Positions 42,181 to 51,000 of a stretch of DNA of 64,000 nucleotides are shown here, one piece after another. The stretch covers positions 1 through 64,000 of the forward strand of contig JABRVX010000008.1 in assembly GCA_039961735.1 (NCBI GenBank), read 5' to 3'. The translations under genes were made by a program, and so were the position numbers. Within the stretch, counting starts at the first letter, position 1, and every line of letters begins with the position of its first letter. This DNA comes from Fimbriimonadia bacterium (GTDB taxonomy: Bacteria; Armatimonadota; Fimbriimonadia; Fimbriimonadales; JABRVX01). Below the pieces are notes generated by a model that saw nothing but the letters and a program-made list of their open reading frames with translations, searched no databases and was not told the origin of the DNA.

Positions 42181-42247
42181 GGCCGTCGTCGCCCTGTCGG
42201 GCGCCGGTCGAGGTACGACCGTTTCACTGATTCGCAACCGACGGGCC
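42181..42247 (+). repeat. Direct repeat copy 1, left of the DinB-like gene
   Basis: A 67-bp segment starting GGCCGTCGTCGCC and containing GTTTCACTGATTCG. A second copy at 42817-42882 differs by one indel and four substitutions, about 92 percent identity. The pair brackets the DinB-like gene. They show no inverted ends. Confidence 0.85.
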
Positions 42248-42268
42248 ACGCCGGTGCCACAATAAGCC

Positions 42269-42754
42269 ATGTCGTTCTTGCACAGCCAATCGCAGGCGTG
42301 GGACAGCGCCCACTGGGAGTTCTTGCTCGTGTTCGAGGATCTTGCTGACGAGGACCTGTGGCGGCGACCCGCCCCCGGGCTCCTGAGCGTCGGCGAGCTC
42401 GTGTGCCATATGGCTTACTGGCAGACCACGTACGCCACCAAGCTGGACCCCGCTTGCGACATCGAGTCGCCGCTGGCGCGTGAGGCGGCCCGTTACTATC
42501 CCTATGCGGTCGCCAGCCCACTGGTGCTCGACATGTCGGTGGCGGAGGTCGCCAAGGAGTTCGACCGTGTGCAGAAGGCGTCGAAGGAGGTCTTCCTTCG
42601 ATCCAACGCTGATCGAGAGGCGCCGCTGACGTTCGAAGGGCCTGGCCGCACGTTCGGCGAGTTCGCCGACTACATGGTCTTTCACATCGCGTACCACACC
42701 GGCCAGGCGTTCTCGGTACGGCACCTGATGGGCCACCGGACGAACGACAACTGA
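42269..42754 (+). CDS. DinB-superfamily protein
   Basis: A 161-residue four-helix-bundle protein. Three His spaced as metal ligands of DinB/YfiT proteins are seen: VCHMAYW near residue 47 and HIAYHTGQ near residues 139-143. Members include thiol transferases using bacillithiol or mycothiol, and many of unknown role. A CACAAT hexamer 5 nt upstream of ATG instead of a ribosome-binding site suggests a leaderless transcript. It lies between two direct repeats and may be part of a transferred or duplicated cassette. Confidence 0.8.
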   Translation: MSFLHSQSQAWDSAHWEFLLVFEDLADEDLWRRPAPGLLSVGELVCHMAYWQTTYATKLDPACDIESPLAREAARYYPYAVASPLVLDMSVAEVAKEFDRVQKASKEVFLRSNADREAPLTFEGPGRTFGEFADYMVFHIAYHTGQAFSVRHLMGHRTNDN

Positions 42755-42816
42755 GGGGCTCAAGGTCTAGGGTCTATGGCGGGTGAGCGCCCGCGGGGTG
42801 CTGGAGTGGGGCGTAG

Positions 42817-42882
42817 GGCCGTCGTCGCCTGTCGGGCGCCGGTCGAGGTGCGACCGTTTCACTGATTCGTAGCCGATGGGCC
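42817..42882 (+). repeat. Direct repeat copy 2, right of the DinB-like gene
   Basis: A 66-bp near-copy of 42181-42247 in the same orientation, beginning 62 nt after the DinB-like stop codon. The 150 bp to its right, before the ADP-ribosylglycohydrolase remnant, holds no recognisable gene. Confidence 0.85.
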
Positions 42883-43029
42883 GCTCCTCGGTGCCCAATG
42901 GCTTGACGGGGTCGCGTCCCCCGTAGTGGTGTAGTAAGAGCGGGTGTACGTGGTTGTTGGCGACACGGGGTTGCCCTTGCAGGCAGACTGCAGTACAGCC
43001 AAAGTCAGTCTCCGGAGAGAGAGAAATGG

Positions 43030-43613
43030 AAAGGCTAGTTGAGTCATGTAAGAAACGGGGCAGCGAACGGGATGCGCTCGGCGCCCTTCGGCTTCTTCCT
43101 TCGCTCATGGAAGTTTGCTTACGAGTGTGCGGAGATCACCCACGGCCACCGAGAAGCTGCAGTAGCGGCAGCTGTCTTCGCAGATGCCATTGCTAGGGTG
43201 CTCGCCGGACAAGACCTGGCCTCGGCTTTGGCTGACGCCGCATCCCAAGCTGGTGCAGAAGGAACCAGTCGCGAGCTGGTTGTGCATGCGCTCGACCTTG
43301 TGGAGATGGGCCGCCCGGCTCCCGAGTGCATCCAGGAGCTTGTTGCGGGATGGGTGGCAGACGAGGCGCTAGCGATCTCTGTTTACTGCGCCGTCGCGGC
43401 GGACTCGTTCGATCAAGCCGTCTGCTGGGCCGTGAACCACTCTGGCGTTCGGACTCCACCGGTTCGATTGCGGGGAACCTCTACGGCGCCGCGCAAGGGA
43501 TGGATTCCATCTCGCCTCGTTGGCTGTCCGACCTCGAGCTGAGGGACGTTATCCAGCAAGTCGCGGACGACGAGATCGACGGGGTCTGGCACACGCGCTA
43601 TCCCGGCTGTTGA
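43030..43613 (+). pseudogene. C-terminal remnant of an ADP-ribosylglycohydrolase
   Basis: The frame from about 43057 encodes NGMRSAPFGFF, ITHGHREAAVAAAVFADAI, GWVADEALAISVYCAVAA and AVCWAVNHSG, which follow the order of the C-terminal half of the DraG-like family. A deletion of one base after 43447 then shifts the frame; in the new frame the metal-binding SDSTGSIAGNLYGA and SPRWLSDLELRDVI segments continue to 43613. A stop at 43036 and a second apparent frame change near 43045-43055 lie upstream, and the N-terminal half is absent. This is a decayed gene. Its NHSGDSDSTG flavour differs from the subfamily of the N-terminal fragment at 44842-45159. Confidence 0.75.
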
Positions 43614-44080
43614 CGCTCGTGCCGAATCCTCAGCGGGCACGCACGCTGTCGGGGTAGCGGCGTGATCCGTGACTACGCGAACGGTCTCGGAGACGTCACA
43701 CGGCTAAGGTGATGGCATGCGCTCTACCTCGGCTGATCGCAGGACGCCGGCTGGGTATGGGGGCCGCACCTCCAACTGGCGCACTGACACGCATGCTCCC
43801 GCCGCGCCGATCCGCCCGTTGCGTCCGCCAGGAGCCAAACAAGTCCAACCAAGTGGGTGCCACATCGGGCGTCCTGACACCCGAGAATTGCTGTTGGGAG
43901 CTTACGTTTGGACCTAAAATCTGGCTCCGCGGGTGCAACCCTCTTCATAACCGTTCTCTTTCTCCCGAAGTTAACCGAAGTCCTTCAATATCAGTTGGTT
44001 ATCAAAGATCAGGCTGCTCCCGATGATGCGGAAGCGGTGTTGAATCGCATTTCCCCATCTCCTCCGGGTGTCACAACTCA
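43614..44080. other. 467-bp gap with no recognised gene
   Basis: Short reading frames on both strands lack family features or ribosome-binding sites. An imperfect hairpin GGGCGTCCTGACACCC lies near 43868-43883. It probably contains the decayed right end of the scar zone; nothing more can be supported. Confidence 0.5.
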
Positions 44081-44827
44081 TCACCTCGCCATCAGCGCGA
44101 ACACGCCCCAGCCCAGGTACTCACGCGTGTACGTTGCGTAGCGCACTGGCTCCGAGGTCAGCTGGGCTTGAACCTCTTCGACCAACTCGTCGTCAGGATT
44201 AGCTTCAAGCCATCGGCGCATGGTGAGCCATTTGGCCGCCTCATATCTGTCCCAACCATCTTGGTCGGCCAGAACCATTTCGACGACGTCATAGCCAAGG
44301 CGGCCGAAAGACGCGAGAAGGTCCGGAAGCATGAGAAAGTCGGAGATCGAGTGGGCAAGGCACCCCTTAGCAACCTCTTCCGTGGGCGGTAACTGCCGCC
44401 AGTAGGGCTCGCCGATGAGGATGATCCCTCCGGTGCGCAGGCTCCTCGACAGAAGCTCGATAGTGCCGTCTACACCTCCACCGATCCAGGTGGCGCCGAC
44501 ACAGGCCGCCACATCGACCTTTTCGTCGGCGACATAGTCGGTAGCATCGCCATGGATGAATTCGACTCGATCGGCGACGCCAAGTTCTTCAGCACGGCGT
44601 TTCGCTTGCTCGGTGAACAATTGGCTCATGTCGATACCGGTGCCGATGACGCCGTGATCACGCGCCCAAGTGCATAGCATCTCCCCCGAACCGCTGCCGA
44701 GGTCGAGCACTCGGGTTCCCGGTTCCAGGCGCAGCGCAGCGCCGATAGTAGCGAGCTTCTCAGGTGTGATCGGGTTGTGGATGCGGTGAGCGCTTTCGGT
44801 GATGTTGAATATCCGTGGAATGTCCGC
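44081..44827 (-). CDS. SAM-dependent methyltransferase without a standard start codon
   Basis: The frame encodes a class I methyltransferase: IPRIFNITESAHRIHNP, VLDLGSGSGEMLCTWARDHG (motif I, SAM-binding), GIDMSQLFTEQAKRRAEELG (motif II) and ACVGATWIGGG. Homology-like sequence begins at about 44824, yet no ATG, GTG or TTG occurs before it in frame. AAGGAGG lies 6 nt upstream of an ACA codon at 44830-44828, where a start would be expected. The first usable codon is a GTG at 44710, which would delete the first 39 residues. Either the start was lost at a rearrangement point or a non-standard start is used. It follows the glycohydrolase fragment by about 14 nt. Confidence 0.68.
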   Translation of the reverse strand, partial: ADIPRIFNITESAHRIHNPITPEKLATIGAALRLEPGTRVLDLGSGSGEMLCTWARDHGVIGTGIDMSQLFTEQAKRRAEELGVADRVEFIHGDATDYVADEKVDVAACVGATWIGGGVDGTIELLSRSLRTGGIILIGEPYWRQLPPTEEVAKGCLAHSISDFLMLPDLLASFGRLGYDVVEMVLADQDGWDRYEAAKWLTMRRWLEANPDDELVEEVQAQLTSEPVRYATYTREYLGWGVFALMAR

Positions 44828-44841
44828 TGTGGAAAACCTCC

Positions 44842-45159
44842 TTAAGAATATGAATCGATTCGGTCACGGTCTAACCAGATGATATGCGCTTTCCAGGCTT
44901 TCTCGGGATCATACCGCCTTTGATCCGCCAGCATGCGGGCCAGCAACAACGCCATCTCGGAATCGTCTGTCGGTTGGCCGGCAATCGTATTCCAGGTCCC
45001 CCCGTCGGCAAGTTCCCGGACGCCGTTGGGATATTCCCGTCGGATCTGCTCGGGCGCTTGAAATTCGACCAGACTGCCCAACGCATCACCGGCGAGCTGG
45101 CCGAGGAGGCAACCTTGGGCCCGATCCAGCGTCTCTGCTTGGCGCAACGGACTAATCAT
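44842..45159 (-). pseudogene. N-terminal fragment of an ADP-ribosylglycohydrolase
   Basis: The 105 residues match the start of a DraG-like enzyme: AQGCLLGQLAGDALGSLVEF, GVRELADGGTWNTIAG and PTDDSEMALLLARML (the first metal-binding Asp pair). The family needs about 300 residues; here the chain ends at a stop after WLDRDRIDSYS. It overlaps the preceding gene by 4 bases, so it was once a coupled operon member. It could pair with the C-terminal remnant on the opposite strand at 43.0-43.6 kb through an inversion, but the two fragments carry motifs of different subfamilies. Confidence 0.72.
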
Positions 45160-45806
45160 CCTCCCCCCCGATGGGCGGTGGCATCCTCGTCGACCCAGTC
45201 CTCTTCGGTGTAGGACATGCCTTTTCGCCCCGGAACCTTGCGTGTCGGTCCAGGCCGATAAAGAGCACAGCTTTTCGGGCCATAGCAGAAGGTCTCAAAC
45301 CGGTACCGTTTCTTAGACGGATTCCAGTGGTCGATGATCATCTCCACCGGCATTCGACAGCCCCAGACACAGGTCGTGCACTTGGTGTCATACGTCCGGG
45401 TGTCCAGACGCCGATGTCCACGACTACGATAGGTTTCCAGGTCAGGCGGTTCATTATGAAACGGTGGACCAGCCGGAGGACCATCTTCAGTATCTTTCAG
45501 TATCTTCAAATCGCTTGCCTTGTAGAATCGGCCGTCTCAAGCCGCGGATCAGGAACGGGAACCAACCGCCAGGCCGCTCACCTCCATGCCGACTTGAAAT
45601 CGATGTTTTGCTTGTGCGGCCTTTCCGATGGCGATTATGAATTCGCCGGGTTCATCACCGATTGTCCCTTTAAACCGAAGTACATATCCCAGATAGCTGT
45701 GGCTCCGCTCGTCGAAAGACCGCATCAGTCGGATGCGGGGCTGAACGGATACAACCTTTCCGGACCATGCAGTTTTTTCGATATCTGCTTTTGTCATCCA
45801 CCTCAT
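45156..45806 (-). pseudogene. Cys-containing protein of unknown function, broken by two frameshifts
   Basis: Three overlapping frames read as one protein: residues MTKADIEKTAWSGKVVSV to GMEVSGLAV (from 45797 or 45806), then VPVPDPRLETAD in a second frame, then FYKASDLKILKDTEDG to the end at 45156 in a third. One extra base near 45560 and one missing base near 45528 explain it. The first part looks like an OB-type beta-barrel; the last part has CTTCVWGC and an FCYGPKSC segment, possibly a metal site. The last frame could be translated alone from a TTG at 45509 (117 residues). The shifts could be sequence errors. It lies 13 nt after the last RAMP gene. Confidence 0.55.
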
Positions 45807-45818
45807 CTGGTTTCTCGC

Positions 45819-46697
45819 CTATCTTTTGTCCTGATGCATCCAGTATCCATAGTTGTCTATCGACCAGGCCGTTGAACGTTCCAAAAATGATCCGGGAGCC
45901 CACGTAAGTGCTCCTCTCCACGGGCTACCTTGGTCCCAGCCGCCAAGAAGCTCTTTTACTCCTTGAATTCCCTGGATTTGATGCTGGCCACCTTCCAAGG
46001 CATGTCCCCAAAGGATGTCGCTCTGTATTTCGGGATGCTCTCTATCCAGATGAACTCGTTTCCCGAAGACGGACAAGTCACCGGATACCTCGTGCCACCC
46101 CACACGGCATATTTTCCCAAGACCGTATCTGGTGTCACCTCCGACAAAGAGGGTATCGATATTGTCCAACTGCCTCCGAAAGCCGTTATTTCTCAAGAAG
46201 ACGTACCCTAAAAGCAGCATGGCATTCGTTTCCCCCTGACAGTTGGAATCACGCCACCAGGGATTGATACATTCTGTTTCCCGGAGAGTGCCTTCAGACG
46301 CTGAGTCCGATTCGGGAGCGATTGCGGTGCCGGGCCGGGAGTCCAGCAGACGACGTCTGAAGTCACGGTCCGACAGACTTTCCTCGCCGCCGTGGCAGTA
46401 CCATTGGACGCCTCTCATCCTTTCGAATTTCGGCATCCAAGCCAGGAACTTGTCGCCCCGTTTTTCGGCCGGAAAGAGGTAGGTGAAACGGCAGTTGAGA
46501 GCGGTTTCCCATCCGAGTTTGCCGTAATCCGGAAAGCTTTCACCGTTTCTTGATCGAGATATCTCAGCGGTCACAGCGCCCCAAAGCACACGCGCCGGGA
46601 CATAGGGTCTACAGCGGTTCAACACCCCTGCCGGAGGCATGCCGACGAAAAGCGGCGCTTCCAGTCGCCAGACCCATCGAAGTGCCGTCCAGGTCAT
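45819..46697 (-). CDS. RAMP-superfamily Cas protein (Cmr3- or Csx10-like)
   Basis: A 292-residue protein, last of the cas genes. RAMP features are an N-terminal ferredoxin-like strand (VWRLEAPLFVG), a substrate-loop segment YVPARVLWGAVTAEISR and a glycine-rich turn GGDTRYGLGKICR. By elimination, and because a type III complex needs one Cas5-like subunit to bind the crRNA 5' tag, this is the best candidate for that role. Sequence identity to classical Cmr3 is not evident. It overlaps the small-subunit gene by 4 bases. Confidence 0.68.
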   Translation of the reverse strand: MTWTALRWVWRLEAPLFVGMPPAGVLNRCRPYVPARVLWGAVTAEISRSRNGESFPDYGKLGWETALNCRFTYLFPAEKRGDKFLAWMPKFERMRGVQWYCHGGEESLSDRDFRRRLLDSRPGTAIAPESDSASEGTLRETECINPWWRDSNCQGETNAMLLLGYVFLRNNGFRRQLDNIDTLFVGGDTRYGLGKICRVGWHEVSGDLSVFGKRVHLDREHPEIQSDILWGHALEGGQHQIQGIQGVKELLGGWDQGSPWRGALTWAPGSFLERSTAWSIDNYGYWMHQDKR

Positions 46698-47080
46698 GTT
46701 CGCACCTCACTCTTTTGTGGCACTCGCGCGTGATAGCGGGCGTAGACGAGTGTTTGCCGGACCAGATCACGGGCCAGCAGTAGCTTGTCAAGGTCCTTGC
46801 CCATCTGCTGAAGCGAGGTAAAGACGTCGGCATTGTCAGAAAGTGAAGGAGCCTGCTGTGGCGTCATTTTCAGGAACTCATGGATCTTCTGGTTGACATT
46901 TTCGGCCCCACTGCCGCCTCGCGTTTTTAGAAAAAGAAACAGAGCATAAATTCCTTGCTCTTCCAGGACAGCGAGCGCGCTCGTAACGAGGTTCTCAAGC
47001 TCCTTTGATGGCCTCTCCGCGATGGTCTTGCCCACCTTGGCACAAGCAAGGTCCAGGTTTTCCAAGGTCGGAGCGTCCAT
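46694..47080 (-). CDS. Type III small subunit (Cas11, Cmr5-like)
   Basis: A 128-residue all-helical protein. Its closing helix LARDLVRQTLVYARYHAR and the GIYALFLFLKTRGG helix resemble Cmr5, which packs along the target strand in Cmr complexes. It sits between the Cmr4-like and the last RAMP gene; its stop and the Cmr4-like stop/start region overlap by one to four bases on both sides. Small size and position carry most of the weight of this call. Confidence 0.72.
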   Translation of the reverse strand: MDAPTLENLDLACAKVGKTIAERPSKELENLVTSALAVLEEQGIYALFLFLKTRGGSGAENVNQKIHEFLKMTPQQAPSLSDNADVFTSLQQMGKDLDKLLLARDLVRQTLVYARYHARVPQKSEVRT

Positions 47081-48075
47081 TACGAGACCTCCTTTCCTGG
47101 CTTATCCACATCGGCAAGCTCCTTCGTTGCCAGCACCCGCAGCCGTCCCATACCCCGGCTTCCCATGCCGCCGATGCCGAGATGTTCCAGATAAGAATTG
47201 GCATCAGTAACAACATCTCTGACTTTCTCCGGTGAGTCGACCGCCTTCACATCACCTTGATTGATCTTAAAGTGTTTTGGATTCCGGCAGGTTACCTCCC
47301 AAAAAAGCACTGTGCCTCGAGGCAGGGCCTCATAGGTGAACAGCGCCCCTTCCTCGGCCGCTCCAGTGGCCGGATCGATGGCGACCGAGGTTCGTACTTC
47401 GAGGTTGCTATTCACGATATGAGTGAACAGCTTGTCCGAAACGACACCCAGGCGGCTGATGATGTAACCCGGTATCCCCAGCGCTTCGATCTTTTGAGCA
47501 ATCTCGCTCAGTGGCTGCCAATCCGTCTTGACCGGCAGAAGAAGCCAGCCGAGATTCAATGATGGCTGAGCTGCCGCGCCGTCCGCTTTACGGTAAACGA
47601 CCTGCTGCTCAGGCAGATCACCCAGTTCTGAGAATTCGGCGATGCCGGTTTGCCGCAATGCTATCGGACACGTGATCCACTGCGGCCCCAATTGCGATGC
47701 CACGGGAAAGAGCAGCACATGCATGTCGCTGAATGCGGCCAGTCCCGCGAACCCACCGCTGGAGCCTATGCCTTTGGCAAAACCGAACACGGTGCACACA
47801 GGACAATCGGCGTTTCCACAATGGCCGCCTGCACCGTCGCGCTCCGGCTGGCCAAGGCCGGCACAGTTGGGGTATTTCCCCTTTGACATGGCTGTGTGGG
47901 CTCGCATGACTCCCGCGATGCTCGAACCCGGAATCTTCGGTATCCGCGTGACCGGGTCGCGCACGATGGTGTTGTCCACCCTGCCCAGCCGAGTTCCACC
48001 CGTGCCTACGTGGATGGGATCGAGCGCCACACCGGTAAACGGAAATGTCACAAAACTCCGATTATTTGTTGTCAT
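47080..48075 (-). CDS. Cmr4-like RAMP (Cas7 backbone subunit)
   Basis: A 331-residue Cas7-type subunit. The N terminus has IHVGTGGTRLGRVDNTIVRD, in which Asp34 matches the Asp that cleaves target RNA in Cmr4, then the RAMP loop IPKIPGSSIAGVMR. A Cys cluster (CAGLGQ, HCGNADCPVCTVFG) resembles the zinc site of several Cas7-like proteins. The C-terminal glycine-rich loop is GIGGMGSRGMGRL. It would form the multi-copy backbone along the crRNA and cut target RNA at six-nucleotide spacing. It overlaps the Cas10 gene by 4 bases. Confidence 0.85.
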   Translation of the reverse strand: MTTNNRSFVTFPFTGVALDPIHVGTGGTRLGRVDNTIVRDPVTRIPKIPGSSIAGVMRAHTAMSKGKYPNCAGLGQPERDGAGGHCGNADCPVCTVFGFAKGIGSSGGFAGLAAFSDMHVLLFPVASQLGPQWITCPIALRQTGIAEFSELGDLPEQQVVYRKADGAAAQPSLNLGWLLLPVKTDWQPLSEIAQKIEALGIPGYIISRLGVVSDKLFTHIVNSNLEVRTSVAIDPATGAAEEGALFTYEALPRGTVLFWEVTCRNPKHFKINQGDVKAVDSPEKVRDVVTDANSYLEHLGIGGMGSRGMGRLRVLATKELADVDKPGKEVS

Positions 48076-51000
48076 CGGTCACCTCCGGACACTTGCTTTT
48101 TTAGTACGCTCATGTGCCATTCCAGGCTCCAGTCCAGGAGTCCATCCCCGGCGGCTTGCACCAAAGTCTCAAGGCATGCGCCTCGAACGCCCAGACGTTC
48201 ATGGAACACCGCGCGGGCGAGGTCGAGCCAGGCCGTCTTCCCTCCCTCGAACCATGTCTCATCCGGTCCTTGCCAGACCCCGCGCCGCTCGACAAGCTCC
48301 GACCATGCTCCGCGGAGCGCGGTCTGGCTTTGTGCATGCCGGTCCATCAGCCGCCAGAGATCGCGCATCCGCAGCCATTCCGTAATCTGTCTACGACTCA
48401 AAGGTTCGAACCGCCTGGCCGTGCCGTCCATGAAAATTGTTGCAATAAGCGAGGGATAAACGAGAACCCCGTCCCCGCTTCGCAAGTCCTTCGCGTGCCG
48501 CAAGACCTGGCCGTTGGGATGCTGGAAATCCAGAGGAAAACGGACCTGCTTGTCTTCCACAGCAAGATACGGATAAAACACGTCATCACGTCCATCGGGG
48601 AGTCTGACGGGTATGGTTTTAAGAGTCTCATGTGGATGATCAAGAGACTTGAGGCTGAGGCTGGTGACGCCTTCCCGTGTTTCGCATCCCGCCACCCGCC
48701 AGGTTTCTGGCTCCTTAATCCCATCCATATCACTCTCGATGTTCCGGGCTGCGTCTATCACGGCCTGAAACGGCGTCATCCTCGGAAAGGCCACCACGCC
48801 GACCCGAAGTGGCAGCCGATCCCAAACACGGCCGAATTGATCTTTCCATTTTTCAATCGCCCGATCCACACAAGTCGATGCGGCCTCAAGTGGCAGAAGG
48901 ACCCGAAAGCGCACCGGGGAAAGCTCAAGGGGGATCACCGGGTGATAAACGCCCAGAGCGCCCGTGTCGTCCGTAGCCGATTGCACAACGAGTTGTTTCG
49001 CCCTCACGCTATCATCCGCTTTCAACTCCAAAGTGATTCCGCGCAGGAAATCCTTATCTTGCTCAGGCTTCAGAAGTCGGGCCAGATTGCAGATGCTGAG
49101 GAAGTCCTTTGTTTGTTCCCGATACAAGAGACTTACGGGAGCATCCCCATAACGTCCGCCATAGATCTGCCGGTCTTCCCACGAACCGGAAGAACCGTTA
49201 TCCGGCTTGATAACCAAGCGGCGCACGCGCCAGCGGTTCTGGTCCGCGGCCGCTATCTCGCGGAATTCGGCAAGCAAGGCTTTGAAGAAATCCTCGGCCT
49301 GCCGCCAGAAGCGATAGATACGACCGGGTGAGGCGAGCTTGCAGAACAACTGATGCGTGAGCCATGCGGCGCGTGTGTTCTCGTCAAGGGCGTCCCATTG
49401 GGGCGAGTCAGTTCGATCCTCGACGATTTTGGAGAAAAAAGATGGCCAATCTCTCTCGTGCGGGTACCCCTCCTGCAGGCCGCTCAGCACGGGGTCTGTC
49501 TTGTCAAAGGACTGGAGTTTTCCTTTGATATGCTGAAGGAGGCTGTCAAAACAGGCGGCTGGATCTATGGGGTTTGGTTGGTTTTTCAAGAGGGGATTGA
49601 ACTTGCGCCATTCCGGAATGGCCTGGGTCCTGAGCGCATCCAGGCGGGTTCCGTCAAGCCAGGGCTCGATGTCCAGGCTCATCGTGACAAGGGCGACGCG
49701 GTCATTGGCATCCGCCAACTCGCTGATCCAGATGGAGTCTGATCCGAGCTTCCCCTCAAGCCACATGTCCAGGCGGTGAGTCCGCCGCGCCTTGCACGGA
49801 TCGCAAGGCATCTGCTTGTCTGTCCCAGAGCGGCTTCTGCGCACAAGACATACCGGACAGACATGGCCATCCGACCTGTCTGCATGCGACGCACATGCAG
49901 GCGAATCCTGCCCGGGAATTTGCCAATTGCGGTGAAGCGGCACGGCCATCGTTTCCCGCGCCTTCCGGATTTCAGCCGTCATCCCAACAAGAGATCGCGA
50001 AGGCTCGCTGATGCTGCAATAAGGAGGCGTCTCGAGGTTGGCGTCACTGGCATAGTCGTCTATCTGTTCAGTCAGCCACTTTTGCCAACCTGCAATCTGT
50101 AAATCACCCCCCTGACACCCTTTACTCTTATGCCCAAATCGCTCCCCTGGGAATGAAAAGACACAGGTCTGACCGTCCCGATACAACAAGGAGCCAAAAG
50201 CCAGGTCGACCTCAACGAGTTTGCAGACTCTGCCGAAAAACTCGTCCAGCGCCAGCCTCGCCCCTGTCGAGTCACCGATCTTAATTGCCCGGGCCTCGTA
50301 GTGGTCCGCACCGATCCCGATGGTCAAGAGCCGCCAGCGGGTCTGTTGTTTAAGACTGTCATTTGCTTTCTCATTTCCGCTCTTATCCTTGATCTTCCAA
50401 GGAAATGAATCGCCTTCCAGAATCGCACCGGCCACTGCGCTCTTGAACAAGGCGGCCGCTACATAGGACTGGTCAAACAGCGAGACATCATTGTTCGGCA
50501 ACCTGGTTTCGGCCAGGGTGCCGGTGAAGGCCGTGCGCAGCCATCCTTCAGGTCCCACCGCCCCATCGCGCCAACGCCACCAGCCATCAATGTCGTTGGG
50601 GGAACTGTTGTCGCCAAGCTGCTTCAGCTCGGTGAGGAGCTGCTCAATCCGATCAAGCAACCCTTTCCAGCCATTATCGTTGAGCAATTCAGGCGGGTCG
50701 GCAATCAGATTGCGGACCGGGTGGCCGAAGACTGTGGACAACCACATGTGGGTGACATCCTGACCCAGATACTTGGAAGTGGCCGCCGGTAGATTCTTCT
50801 CGATACCCGATGCCATAGCATGGCCGGCCTGGAGCAAGCCGACAAGGTTAGGTTTTGATCTGCCGTCTGCATGCTCACTGATAAAAGCTGTCAGCGTATC
50901 GGGCCATTCAAGGTTTTTGGCCGAACCCGTCTGGTAGTTTCTCTTCACCCATTGCAGTAGGTTATCCCAGAGAAAAGGTGGATTCTCCTGCCCATGCCAA

